Part shown: positions 36,401 to 45,866 of the stretch, piece after piece | Layout of the letters: each line of letters opens with the position of its first letter | Numbering within the stretch: the first letter of the stretch is position 1 | Source: Rhynchopus sp. YZ270_cl-10 | Lineage: Eukaryota; Euglenozoa; Diplonemea; Diplonemida; Diplonemidae | Assembly (NCBI GenBank): GCA_964035575.1 | Contig: OZ037870.1 | Location: 806,001 to 870,000 of the forward strand | Direction: 5' to 3' | DNA: 64,000 bases | Translations under genes and position numbers: made by a program | The notes under the pieces: generated by a model | The model's input: the letters and a program-made list of their open reading frames with translations, nothing else | What the model was told of the DNA's origin: nothing | The model's database searches: none

Positions 36401-38300
36401 TGTGGTGATACACGAGCCTTTTGTCACAATGCACAAGCCTGCCCCAAGCGAGTCTGTTGTGGTGTTGGGAAGTCAGTCGCCATCGTATGAGGATGAGCGT
36501 GTGTATGCATGCGACGAGCAGGCAGCAACGCCGTCCTCGCACAGCAGCTTCACGGTGCTCAAGCTGCTAGGCAAGCCCGACGCTGCGGCACTCAAGATCC
36601 AGCTTGCATGGCGTGAGTACTGCAGGAGCACACGGTACGCGGTGCAGCTGGAGGCGGTGCCGTGCACACATGCGTTGGTGTTCCCGTCTAGGGAGGTCGA
36701 CTGGCATGGTCTGCTGGAGCGGAGCACTAAGGCGCTTGCGTGGAGATTCTTCGACCTCCTGCTGACACGCCACCGGGGGAGGGTTCTGGCCTGCACGTAT
36801 GTTGCTGCCGCTGTGGCGCTTGGTGGCGCTGCTGCGAGGGAGGCCGCCTGGCAGAGACGAGCGAGACGGCAGGACAGGGTTGTTTCTGCCCTGCTGCACA
36901 CCAGCACGACGTGCATGCTGCGGCACCGTTTCCACACATGGCGCTTGATGTGGCTGCAGCACGCCGTGTCCACATCAAGCATCGCCGCTGCGTCCACGAT
37001 CCTGGTTGCCACGCTCTGCAACCAGAGCCGCCTGCACAGCTCCAGCCTCTCTCTCCGCAGGCGCACCCAGCAGACACTCCTATGCAAATACTTCGACACT
37101 CTCGCGTGTTGGGGAAAGAGACGGGCGCACAGACGTGCCATGCAAGCCGCCGCTCTAGGCCTTGCAGGGAAGACAGGCAAGCTGACCCTGCTGCTGTACT
37201 TCCGCAAATGGGGACGCCGGCAGCACCTTGAGAAATCGCAGCTGGCGGCGGCGGTGCACATCCAGAGGATGATCCGTGCGTTTATCTCACGTCGCCGTGC
37301 ACGGCGTTTGCGGATGCTGAGGCGATGGGTGCGCTTCTTTTTGGGACGCAAGCTGGCGAAGGCGATTGCGGCACGGACCATCTATGGAACATGGCTGACC
37401 CGGACGATGCAGGCGAATGCACGACAGGCGTGGGAGGAGGAGTGCAGGGCGACTGCACCGCGGTGGTGGCTTAAGGGCACAGGTACGACACGGCCGACGG
37501 ACATCCCGAGCACAGACTGCCACCACACTGCACGCGCACGCGAGCTGTACCGCCGCAAGCAGGGTGGCGATGCTGCACGCAACGCGGCCCTCACCTGCAT
37601 CACCACTTCCCTATCCCGCTCGGTCCGTGCGATACGCATTAGGAAGGCCGCCTTTGCTGCGTGCCTTGCCACGCTGGTCCTCTCGAGCAACACACTAACC
37701 CACCGCACACGCCTCTCCGAGGACCTCAGCTCCTGCACCGCCTCCACCCTACGCAGACGCTACTTCAAACGCCTCCGTTCCTGGCGTGCACATCGCACCC
37801 TCCTGCAGAGGAGCGACCTCCGTCTACTGAGGCAAGCCTACAGCATGCTGTTCGACAACAACGTCCGCTTCATGCCCGCGACACAGACACAGACACAAAA
37901 TGCGCATTTCTTTGATGGGTTTGAGGACAACGTTGTGGAGTGCGAGGTGCAGGGGGAGCATATGCCTCGGTATGTCAGCAGCTTGCCTCTGCCGGAGACT
38001 CCACTGTGTGGTGCGCAGGAGGCGTGGCTGTCAGACGAGGAAGAGGAAGAGGAGACGGGCAACAGCTTCATCCCCAATGAGACCGTAGGAGAGTTGTTGC
38101 ACTACAAGGCACCTGCTGCCACGACGGCTAGTATAGAACGACACGTGGCACCTCACCTCGATGTGCCCGTAGCAATGCCCAACATCACCGTGCACCCACC
38201 CTCCCCCCTCGGACAGTGCAGATCCGCACATCCAACGTCGTCCTCCTCTTCCCGATCCTCACTCTACCACCTAAAACCCCCGCGGTGTTCCGACTATTGA
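33483..38300 (+). CDS. Large IQ-motif and Sfi1-like repeat protein
   Basis: Single exon, 1605 residues. Clustered IQ-like calmodulin/centrin-binding motifs lie at about residues 392-470 (RIQAAYRGR, LIKAAWRGL, AVQCTFRRH, RIQAAGRAC), with more at about 1037 (LKIQLAWRE) and 1258 (VHIQRMIRAFISRRR). Sfi1-like F..W/L repeats appear at about 1087-1430 (RFFDLLL, RFHTWRLMW, KYFDTLACW, YFRKWGRR, RYFKRLRSW). The centre (~640-1030) is Pro/Val/Glu-rich and probably disordered, with a small HEPV repeat near 965-985. The C-terminus has an acidic run and a Ser-rich end. A basal-body, flagellar or other centrin/calmodulin-based cytoskeletal role is inferred. A different short ORF overlaps the start codon. The next gene begins 296 bp downstream. 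Confidence 0.8.
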   Translation: MLKSQASGFDVHSHAVVNVGRPRVERYDKQKRSGAAMPRTRSTHTPEQSHVSRVKTRLQDAAHDALRHMHLLGSPHLSPPRSEATYTVHQAPQSVVYPLPYHDPYEALKCRIESLWEELDAPWLLRKRIRDAHFVKGAPGDYHVLNVELARLMQERGMSEVVMQGLQGRDAVIASLRALAERYRLWGVAESASSRARQHLQASQSFELLIAELKDLVGQLRISTQAMVHGVLAWRHASGRRAFKYRAQNVLLRAVYDLDERVFRNAPLLYLLGVEARYNPLLVKGMPVVQAPPQQRARRLSASDMRRVHPMPSGQWDPAEVLVTQYGELKLANAHISAEVHRVVVTAQICARAFLKRSRKRRRTKALLLLQRNGRGHVDRRRVGLALGSAAAARIQAAYRGRCVRVQRQHQHNGASLIKAAWRGLCTRRTLSQWHRAAFAVQCTFRRHLCRRHLHVARIQAAGRACLLRRSLLVKLHIRTAAQCVQKAGRALAIRHTLREMHIMAAVATLRATAAGFKARRVMVQRHMAATCLRSMVAGAISRSHVAHQRRGLREGAKVVLHGLKALRYRGALNVRLALRRRRHDAAKQIQACWRQGALRQHEGSLLLTWRALRAQGNLSTQHLRSRCAAEGECLREYGELWCTLHRMLAWEEEMRTPSPIRVRVHPKPAEEQRRAEYIEERLPESPKQVAVLPPPPPLTQSDAVLGEVCGDERTVVHAEAHTVATVHDNADNTPSRPLSTKAASFHENVQLVSVPQELWLRPASPTVEAAASPARCRAGTAPQLIEAVQQEALEVLVPRVEVAPPVSPESPPQENVEVLYACEPRVEEGRVVSVHKVVSTPELVSLVPATVLAELPAHATMTTMNTSYDSAQERTVQRTRSEPQLLPYTETTSLLLDVKEEMPLALQVVSAGSRFEPQLLPVKGKGGSVGVHTPQAAMLCEAHSSDVQLMPFQSAQTLVECVVHEPVMVHEPVVIHEPFVTMHKPAPSESVVVLGSQSPSYEDERVYACDEQAATPSSHSSFTVLKLLGKPDAAALKIQLAWREYCRSTRYAVQLEAVPCTHALVFPSREVDWHGLLERSTKALAWRFFDLLLTRHRGRVLACTYVAAAVALGGAAAREAAWQRRARRQDRVVSALLHTSTTCMLRHRFHTWRLMWLQHAVSTSSIAAASTILVATLCNQSRLHSSSLSLRRRTQQTLLCKYFDTLACWGKRRAHRRAMQAAALGLAGKTGKLTLLLYFRKWGRRQHLEKSQLAAAVHIQRMIRAFISRRRARRLRMLRRWVRFFLGRKLAKAIAARTIYGTWLTRTMQANARQAWEEECRATAPRWWLKGTGTTRPTDIPSTDCHHTARARELYRRKQGGDAARNAALTCITTSLSRSVRAIRIRKAAFAACLATLVLSSNTLTHRTRLSEDLSSCTASTLRRRYFKRLRSWRAHRTLLQRSDLRLLRQAYSMLFDNNVRFMPATQTQTQNAHFFDGFEDNVVECEVQGEHMPRYVSSLPLPETPLCGAQEAWLSDEEEEEETGNSFIPNETVGELLHYKAPAATTASIERHVAPHLDVPVAMPNITVHPPSPLGQCRSAHPTSSSSSRSSLYHLKPPRCSDY

Positions 38301-38596
38301 TGGTGCCGAAATACCGGGGGTCTTCGAGCGGTGTCCAGGAGTCTTACCTTTTTGCCATTTCTTTCCTTTCATTTCCCCCCTGCTTAAATTTCTAATTTTA
38401 AGCCTTTTTGTTTAAACCCAGCAGGTTTTTCCTTTGCCATATACACTATCAAGCACTTCCCCCCCCCCTGCATTTGCAAGGGTTGGGATTAAAAAAGTGG
38501 GAGTATTCAAAAAATAAAGGAAACAGGAGGTTTTTTTTTTCAGTTCCCCACCCTTCTTCTCTTCACCAATGTTTCACCTTAGGGCATATAAAGAAA

Positions 38597-41416
38597 ATGC
38601 CGATGGACGAAAGGGAGTTGATACAACGGTTGCAGCCACAGCCTGCGTATCTTTGCTGCAGGGTTGTGACGGAGACGACACATATTCAGAATGTTGTGTG
38701 CGAAGTGGTGACCGGGAGTGCACTTCACGCAACCAATCCTGCGGTCGCGCCCCTGGGCACCGCCATGCGCATTCCCTTAGACCCACACCTCCCGAAGCAG
38801 TTGGAGGTACAACTCTGCCTACGTGGACAGCAGAACAACGTTCTCGCAGCCACCCGAATTCTCCTTGGTGCAGGCGAAACCACCCACACCTTTGCATTTG
38901 GTCAATCAACCGCGACAGCGGTGCTTTCAATAGACTGCGCGGTGTTGGTCACATCCACACCATCCACTCCTGCTGCAATCCCGGAGGCTGATTTGATCAA
39001 CATGCTGAGGGGGGAAGGGCGGGCAGAAGGTCTTCCCACGCTGCCCGTATATGAACGGAATGAGAGGAATGTGCGGCGTGAGGAGCGCCGCCTTGCGAAG
39101 GCGAGTCTTGCTGCGCAGGCTGTTCCGGTTTTGGTGGAGTGGCGGGAGCGGATGCAGGGGTGTGCGGACGGTGGGGGAGGTGGTGCAGTGGTAGCGCCTC
39201 CTGCACGTTGTGTTCGTGGTAGGGCGAGCATTTCTAGCCACCTGCGTGCTATAGAAGAAATGACCGTCACCCAGGGGCGTGGCAGTCTCTTGAATGAGTT
39301 GGAGTCGCGTCTCCGCTTTGCCACAGATATGCCGCAGTCTGCACGAGAGGTGTTTGCTTGCATTGCGTATGTGCGTTACCTTACCCCCGCGGTCGCGGCA
39401 GTGCTGCCAGGGCTGCAGCTTTCGGAACTCCTGACCCTGCATCTGTTGTCGCAGACGCCGCAGAATGTTGACCGTGATGCAGGGTTTCGTGATGTGCCAC
39501 CTTTGCATCGTTCTGGAGAGCCTGCGTCGTTTGCGCGGGCGAGGGATCTGTACACCCAGAGGCATACCGATGTGGAGTGGAGTGGTGGCCCGCCCATGAG
39601 GAACGGTGTCTTGTTGTTGCCCTGCCATGAGGCGCCGTGGCTGTGGTGCAGCGCAGTGCGGGTGTGTCGGTTTGGCGTTGCAGAGCTGTGGCATGCAGAG
39701 ATGCAAGAGACCCAGGAGACGCAGTACCAGGTTGGGGATACCTTCATGTGGGACGCCCTCCAAACTGCGCACACAACACGCGACAGTGCGCTTGCTGTGG
39801 TAGGCCCTGCCGCCACAGTGTTCCGCATTGCATACCCCCCCAGGGTAGCGCCCCTGCACCCCATGGGCAGGGGGACAACCTCCGCATATCTGCTCTCGCC
39901 GCTCTTGCGCTACATCGTGCGTGGGGTTGTGCAGGGGGAGGGCCTCCTTGTGGAGCTGGAGGCTGTCGATGTGGTGGGCGAGGATCCGGTGGGGCAGAGG
40001 ATCATGGATGCTGCGGGTGTGTGTGTGAAGGAGGACAGTGCAGCGTTGTGGCAGGGTGTGCAGAGGCTAGAGGCGCAGGCGTTGCGTGGGAGTGGGTTGT
40101 ATGTGAACGACGATGAAAGCACTGCAGGCAGTGACACCACCTGCGCATATGAGGAGGCGATGGAGCGGGTGTTGCGTCTGGCGGAGGGGAACCAGCACTG
40201 TCTTCCAAATGGCATGCACGACGCCTTGCTAGAAGTGCAGGCAGTGCTCAAGCGGGAACGTGCGGAGAGCCGCCAGACACTGTCCGCAGCAGAGGAGGCG
40301 GTGGAGCAAGCGCATGATGAACGTGCCGAGGCAGACGTCGTGCTCGCAGAGACAGAGGCACGCATGGACATCGCACAGAACGCCTCCGACGCATACATCA
40401 CCCTCCTGCACGAACACGCCCACCAGATCCGTCAGCACCTCACAGCGCACCTTACCACCAGCGTCAATGAACTCCAGCGCCACCACGAGCTTGAGGCACA
40501 CACCGAAGCGTCCAAGCTGAAGCAGCGCCAGAAAGAGGCACTCCGTCTCCATGTGCAGTCCATGTTCGAGCCGCGGTCGGGGCTGCTTCTGTTGAGGAAG
40601 TTCTGGGGGCGGTTGTACGGATTGGCGACAAAGTCAGCGCATGTTCGTGCACAGCGGAAGCTTCTGGGGACGGTGCTGATAAAGCAAGCGCAGGTGGCGT
40701 CGGTGCCGCTGTGGCAGCGCTACTTCCAGAAGTGGAAGCGGTACGTGGTGCGCCTGCGTGCCCGGGTGCACGCACGCAGCGCCATCACAACACTGTCGAA
40801 GCGGGCTCTGCTGGCACGCTGCTTCTCGCACCTCTACAATCACGCAGCGGGGCGGCTGGCACAGCACAGCCACAGCCACACCAAGCAGATGGCATACGTC
40901 GACCGAAACGAGATACATACCCAGGAACACTTCCATCGGCACAGCATTGAACGAGATGAGGCTGTTGTGCGGGCGGAGATTGAGGGCTGGAAGCGAGGGT
41001 TTTGGCGGCGGGAGGCAGTGTACCTGCAGCGGAAGCGTGAGGATGAAGATGTGCAGGTGCGTGCGTTCTGCCGCATTGTGGAGGAGTTGAGGGGGTGTGT
41101 GTCGCAGGAGGATGCGTGGCGACTGTCCGGCGATGTCGACAGCGTGTCGTCCCGACGTATGGCGTTACGCATGACACAGCTTGCGTCTGAGGAGCTCCGC
41201 CGCCTGCGGGTGCTTCTGCAAGACCCCAAGGGGGCACGTCCCTCCCCCTCGCCCTCACCCCTCCGTCGCGTGTCGTCCCCCAACACAGAGGCCCTCGCAG
41301 AGCTGAAGCGTGCCGTCATGGACACAAAGCCGCAGCCACGGAACAGAACACCTGCACACCTCCCGACACCCCAGGGCTACCCATCGCCCCTCGTACCGAC
41401 AGCGTTGTCGTATTAG
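38597..41416 (+). CDS. Sfi1-like repeat protein with a novel N-terminal region
   Basis: Single exon, 939 residues from the ATG at 38597 (MPMDERELIQRL). This start is preferred because a pyrimidine tract and TTAG lie about 16 bp upstream; the frame stays open further 5' but that part looks non-coding. Residues 1-125 have a beta-rich, C2-like feel (LEVQLCLRG ... TATAVLSIDCAV), which is only a weak resemblance. Residues 120-560 are mixed alpha/beta with no match I recognise. Residues ~555-660 are coiled coil. Repeats of Sfi1 type are at about 661 (RKFWGRLYG), 705 (LWQRYFQKWKRYV) and 738 (LLARCFSHLYN). A basic Ser/Pro tail ends the protein. It sits between two other Sfi1-like genes, 148 bp before the next ATG. 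Confidence 0.8.
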   Translation: MPMDERELIQRLQPQPAYLCCRVVTETTHIQNVVCEVVTGSALHATNPAVAPLGTAMRIPLDPHLPKQLEVQLCLRGQQNNVLAATRILLGAGETTHTFAFGQSTATAVLSIDCAVLVTSTPSTPAAIPEADLINMLRGEGRAEGLPTLPVYERNERNVRREERRLAKASLAAQAVPVLVEWRERMQGCADGGGGGAVVAPPARCVRGRASISSHLRAIEEMTVTQGRGSLLNELESRLRFATDMPQSAREVFACIAYVRYLTPAVAAVLPGLQLSELLTLHLLSQTPQNVDRDAGFRDVPPLHRSGEPASFARARDLYTQRHTDVEWSGGPPMRNGVLLLPCHEAPWLWCSAVRVCRFGVAELWHAEMQETQETQYQVGDTFMWDALQTAHTTRDSALAVVGPAATVFRIAYPPRVAPLHPMGRGTTSAYLLSPLLRYIVRGVVQGEGLLVELEAVDVVGEDPVGQRIMDAAGVCVKEDSAALWQGVQRLEAQALRGSGLYVNDDESTAGSDTTCAYEEAMERVLRLAEGNQHCLPNGMHDALLEVQAVLKRERAESRQTLSAAEEAVEQAHDERAEADVVLAETEARMDIAQNASDAYITLLHEHAHQIRQHLTAHLTTSVNELQRHHELEAHTEASKLKQRQKEALRLHVQSMFEPRSGLLLLRKFWGRLYGLATKSAHVRAQRKLLGTVLIKQAQVASVPLWQRYFQKWKRYVVRLRARVHARSAITTLSKRALLARCFSHLYNHAAGRLAQHSHSHTKQMAYVDRNEIHTQEHFHRHSIERDEAVVRAEIEGWKRGFWRREAVYLQRKREDEDVQVRAFCRIVEELRGCVSQEDAWRLSGDVDSVSSRRMALRMTQLASEELRRLRVLLQDPKGARPSPSPSPLRRVSSPNTEALAELKRAVMDTKPQPRNRTPAHLPTPQGYPSPLVPTALSY

Positions 41417-41564
41417 AGCTCCTTAGGATACACACCCTTTACTTTCGTGTGTACGAGACATTGTTTACAAGCTTTCTTCTTTGATAGAACACAACAACAT
41501 GACATTTCTTTGAACTATTGCAACCTTTTCTTACACCCATTCACCACAGAACATACACAGCACC

Positions 41565-44388
41565 ATGGACCCCTTTGAGGATGGGATGGAGGGCACCCAG
41601 GATGAGGGGTTAGGGTTTCCAAATCTGTCTGACGGGCTGCCGGGACACCCTGTGGCGCAGGCAGGCCCTGTGGAGGGCGGAGAGGTGGACATGGCGGGGG
41701 AAAGCGGGTTCTACGAGCCTCCGCTTGAGCGGCCTCCGTCTGTGGGGTCTGGGTCGGGTGGCGGGCTCTCGTTAGGCCGGCCACCGCTGCAGCCGATGGC
41801 AGGGGACCCTGAACCCCTGCGGCGGATGACGTCAGGGCTGAACAGCTCCAACACACCCAACTGGGCGGACGTGGAGACAGAGCTCCGGCAGCGCACTCTC
41901 ACAGACTTCCTGCGGAGAATGTTCGACACCCTCACCAAGCAGCACGAGGCGCTGGACACTCTCAACAATGCGTTTGAAGGGTGCGCAGCAGAGCTCAACT
42001 TCCTCAAAGGGCACAACGAAGACAAATCCAACACTCTCCACGCACACGCAAGCATCAACGAGGTATAACAATTTTTCGCCATATTGCACTCCTTCTTTGC
42101 TTCCTTTCTAAAATAAGATGTCAACTGCTCACCACACACTACAGATGACCGCAAACCGTTTGGGCAAAATCGAGAGCGACATTGGGATGGCCATCCGCGA
42201 CACGGGCAACATGGAGGTATGCGTCTCGCCCTCTGCACTCTCTCACTCTCTGTTTTTTTTACCCTTCCTCCTCTACACCACACACCTCAGGAACGTGTTG
42301 ACGGCGAGATGCTCCGCATCAGCACCAGTGTAAACAAGTCGTTCTTCCAGGATCAGATCGAGAAGAAGTCCCTGCGCCAGACTGTCGACGAGCTTGCGAT
42401 GCAGCACAACAAGCTCTGCAACGTTGTGCGCCGTGAGCGTTATGGGCGCCTGCGTGTGACGGGGTGGATGCTTGCGGACCTGAACCTGAAGGGCGTGTTG
42501 AGACGCTTCTTCTCGAAGTGGCAGACGTGGTCGAAGATGGGCTACGACATCCGCCAGGCCAACGAAGGTCGCGAGGCTGTAGCGATGGTGGCGCTTACCG
42601 ACGCACGCCGTGGGGTGCACCGCCGCTACTTCCAAAAGCTGCTGACCTTCGTGCAGTGGGCACGCCAGCAGCACACCAAGGCAGACATCTTCCGCAAGGC
42701 CATCCGCAGTCTGAACTACATGCGCACGAAGCACCTCTTCCGCCGCTACTATGACAAGCTGCGGCGCTTCCTTGCAGAGGAGGACGCAAAGCGTGACGAG
42801 AACTACCGCATCAACGTCGAGAAGGCAGGCATCACAGCGGATATCTCGATGAAGTCGTTGATGGTGCGCTACTTCAACAAGATCCTGGGGAAGCGCAACC
42901 TTGCGGTGCAGCTGCGCAAGAAGGGCGAGCTGTGCGACCAGCTTGGGAAGATGTGTCTCGGCAGCCTGCGGCAGCGCTACTACGGGAAGCTGTACGCCTT
43001 CCTGATGTGGACACGGCACAACAGGAAGCGTCGCCAGCAGGCGGCCGACCTCAATGCCAAACACGAGGAACGCATCCGCCGCACCTTCCTGCACAAATGG
43101 GCACACCACGCAGCATGCATCCGACGCCACCTCGAGCGCGTCGCTGTGTCGCGCGCACTCAACACCAAAAACGAGCAAGTCGTCCGCCGTGAGTACTACC
43201 ACCTCCTCTTCCGCTACCAGACCGTCCGCGAGAAGGCACGCGACCGCCACGAGCTGGAGAACCGCTTCGCAGAGGCCGGACGCAAGACTGACAACCTAGG
43301 CACGCAGATCGACGTCGGCCTGAAGACCCTGAGCAACACGAACAGCGTGCTCAACAAGCTTGTTGACCGTCTCATCACAGTCGACGACCAGCTTGGCTCC
43401 CTCGAGAAGGAAAAGGTCAGCCGCAGGGAGCTCAGCTTCATCACTGACCCGGGACGTCACCCGGAGATCGAGAGGCCGCCTCCGTCACCGAGGAGAATGG
43501 CTCCCAACGACCCGCGCACCAGCCCCACCGTCGTGGACACGCCCCTAGAACGATACGCACCAGAGGCCATGGCAATAAGCACCACCGAGCGGCAACGTGA
43601 CATGGATGCAGAGCGTGAACGCGACCTCCTCATCCAGCGCCAGCAGACCCAAGAAATGGAGGAAAATCACAGAAACCTGCAACGCATCATGGCCGCCATG
43701 CCCATGCAACACAACAACGAAACACCCGTAACCCGTCCACAGCCGTTCCCACAGTACGGTGGGCAGGACGACAGCAGGCACGACCACCATCCGCAGATCA
43801 CCCCATTCAGGCAGTCGGCAACACCCAGCTCACAGGTATGAGACATACATATTCCTGAATATTGGCAATTTCCCGAGCATGCAAATAAAAGGGGCAGGAA
43901 ATGGGTACTTTTTTTTTTGGTCGTTTCTTTGTTGCTTCGTCAGAAATTATCTCACTGCCTTCTCCCCCAAGCCCTACCAGCAACCGTTTTTTGGAATATT
44001 CCGCACAAACAACCGCATATTTTTTGAAATTTCCAAATTCTCCTCCCACTCAGTTTGAAATGGATCTCCAGGCAGAGTTCGAACAGGAGCAACAGACACA
44101 AATGGTATGCTACACCTCAAGACTGCATGCCCCCTTTCTCTTACATGGGTTTCGATGCTCAGCAGGTCTGCTAGGTGTCGTCCCAAACCCGAGGCATTCT
44201 TCACCTCGCTTTGTGTCTCTTAGGTGGCTAAGAACGAGAGGCAGGGTTATGATAACTTATCTGTACCAAACTTTTTGTTTCCCCCTCTTTCTCCCGCAAA
44301 CCACAACCTCCCCCTTTCCATCCCTTTCTCTCTCTCTCAGGCAAGATATCGCAGTATGTCCGACGTAACATCAGGCAGGTTCGTGTAG
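41565..44388 (+). CDS. Sfi1-like protein with seven RYF.KL repeats
   Basis: Five exons: 41565-42062, 42145-42216, 42291-43835, 44054-44104, 44341-44388; 737 residues. All introns are phase 0 and three exons are tiny (72, 51, 48 nt). Residues 1-100 are acidic, Gly/Pro-rich. From about 260 to 500 there are seven repeats: RRFFSKWQTW, RRYFQKLLTF, RRYYDKLRRF, VRYFNKIL, QRYYGKLYAF, RRTFLHKWAH and RREYYHLLF. Their starts are 35-42 residues apart. Coiled coil flanks them (GTQIDVGLKTLSNTNSVLNK). The family binds centrin in fungi and animals; here a flagellar or basal-body role is inferred. The C-terminus is Pro/Gln-rich. The last two exons are short and rest on matching phase and good splice sites. 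Confidence 0.8.
44219..44252 (+). repeat. Dispersed family 1, diverged intronic copy
   Basis: TAGGTGGCTAAGAACGAGAG then GCAGGGTTATGATAAC, in the last intron of the seven-repeat gene. Confidence 0.5.
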
Positions 44389-44651
44389 CTGCGTTTTTTC
44401 TCTCTGAACTAACCTACTCGCATGGTCTGTTGTTCCCTTGAGGTGCATGCATAGAGGCCTGTCGTAGTTCCACACGTACCACCCTTTCCTAACACCCCCT
44501 TTTTTTTTTTGGTGTCAATAACATACAACGAAGTTACATTTAGAATCGGATGCGTTTTTAAACGGAGGGGGAGAAATGGTGTGGAGAGGGAAGAAATTCT
44601 GCAAAGGAAATGAGTTGTTCTGCATTTGTGTGCCTTTTTCAAAAAAAAAAA

Positions 44652-44690
44652 GTACAGATCCTGCACTAGCAGGTGATTGTCGACACAACA
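44652..44690 (+). repeat. Dispersed family 4, longest copy
   Basis: GTACAGATCCTGCACTAGCA then GGTGATTGTCGACACAAC and an A run. The leading GTACAGA is shared with the copy at about 61216. Confidence 0.55.
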
Positions 44691-45330
44691 AAAAAATAAA
44701 GTGTGCCAGCAGCGTACCCCACGTAGATGGAGAGAACCCTCTTCCTTATTGAAGAAAGAGTTTTTTTTTTACCGATACCATGCCCTTATTTGATGTTTGC
44801 GCCCGCGACAGGCACATTCATCTTTTCAAATTTCCCTTTTTTTAAACCACCCCTTTTGTGTGGTGTTTCCTTTTAGCCTTATAGATGATTAGATCCAGAC
44901 TTACAGAGAAAAGTCCAAGCCCCCCCTCACCCTTTTTCAATCTAGATAGAAAAATCCTGAAAGATATTTTCTTTCCAATGAATCCTGCAGTAATACTTAT
45001 GACGTACCGAGATAATCTATATTTTTCTCTCCACAAAAAAAACCAAAAAAAAAAAAACTTCTCTTTTTGGAAGACAACAACCTTCATTGGTTCTGTGAGC
45101 AGTGAGTTAAAAAAAATATACAAGAAAACTGTTTTGTGGGAGAAGAGAGAAAAAAGAGAGAGAAGGAGTATAATTTGCACCATGAACGATAGTGGCAAAA
45201 TGTGTGTACGCGTCAGCAAAACACTTCATTTTTTCAGGTTTTACTTGCGTTGCATTTGTTTTACATTGGCCCTCCCCTCCGTTTCCGTCCCTGCAGTAAA
45301 ACAAACACCCCCCTGCCAATAGTCTCGCCA

Positions 45331-45376
45331 GATGACTAAAGCAAGAGGCTTAGGGTCATCTTACAAAAAACTTCTC
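45331..45376 (+). repeat. Dispersed family 1 copy
   Basis: GATGACTAAAGCAAGAGGCT then TAGGGTCATCTTAC. GATGACTA and TAGGGTCATC pair, giving a longer stem than most copies. Confidence 0.6.
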
Positions 45377-45866
45377 TTTATTTCCATGTGTGCATGCCAA
45401 TGAAGTGCTCTGGGGTTTCGATAACCAAGCGGAGAAGCAGTGCATGCGTCCGCCGATACGCGGTGAGGCGTTTGCACTTTCAACTTCTCTTTGTTTTCTA
45501 TTTTTTTTCTGTTTTGGAACATTTACTCACACACTTATGCACCCTTCTCCCCTCTCCCCTCTCCCTTCCCCAAACCCTCACAACCCCCCTACCCAACCAG
45601 TTAGAGTTTAAGAGATACAAATCCAAAAAAATACAACATTCCCATCCTTCTCCCCTTGCTCTTTCCCTCCACATTCCCAAAATGGGTATTACCAACCACT
45701 CTCCAATACAAAATAAAAAAAAGTAAGGTGTTGGTCAGCAGTTACCCTCCCCGAAATCATTTTAGGTGATATTCGGTACAATAATTAATAACCCACCACT
45801 TTTTTTGTCGATACACTAAAACCCCTCTATAAACCCCTCCAAAAAACAGGAAAAAACACATTAAAA

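Larger units (their letters stand above)
44389..45866. other. Intergenic region
   Basis: About 1.5 kb without a recognised gene. It holds one family 4 and one family 1 motif, long T and A runs, and C-rich pyrimidine tracts. The right end (a CAAAAAACAG acceptor) serves the next gene. Confidence 0.65.

Noticed and set aside
38408-38596. In-frame 5' extension of the 939-residue gene
   Set aside because: Crosses C, A and T runs; the acceptor at about 38580 favours the ATG at 38597.
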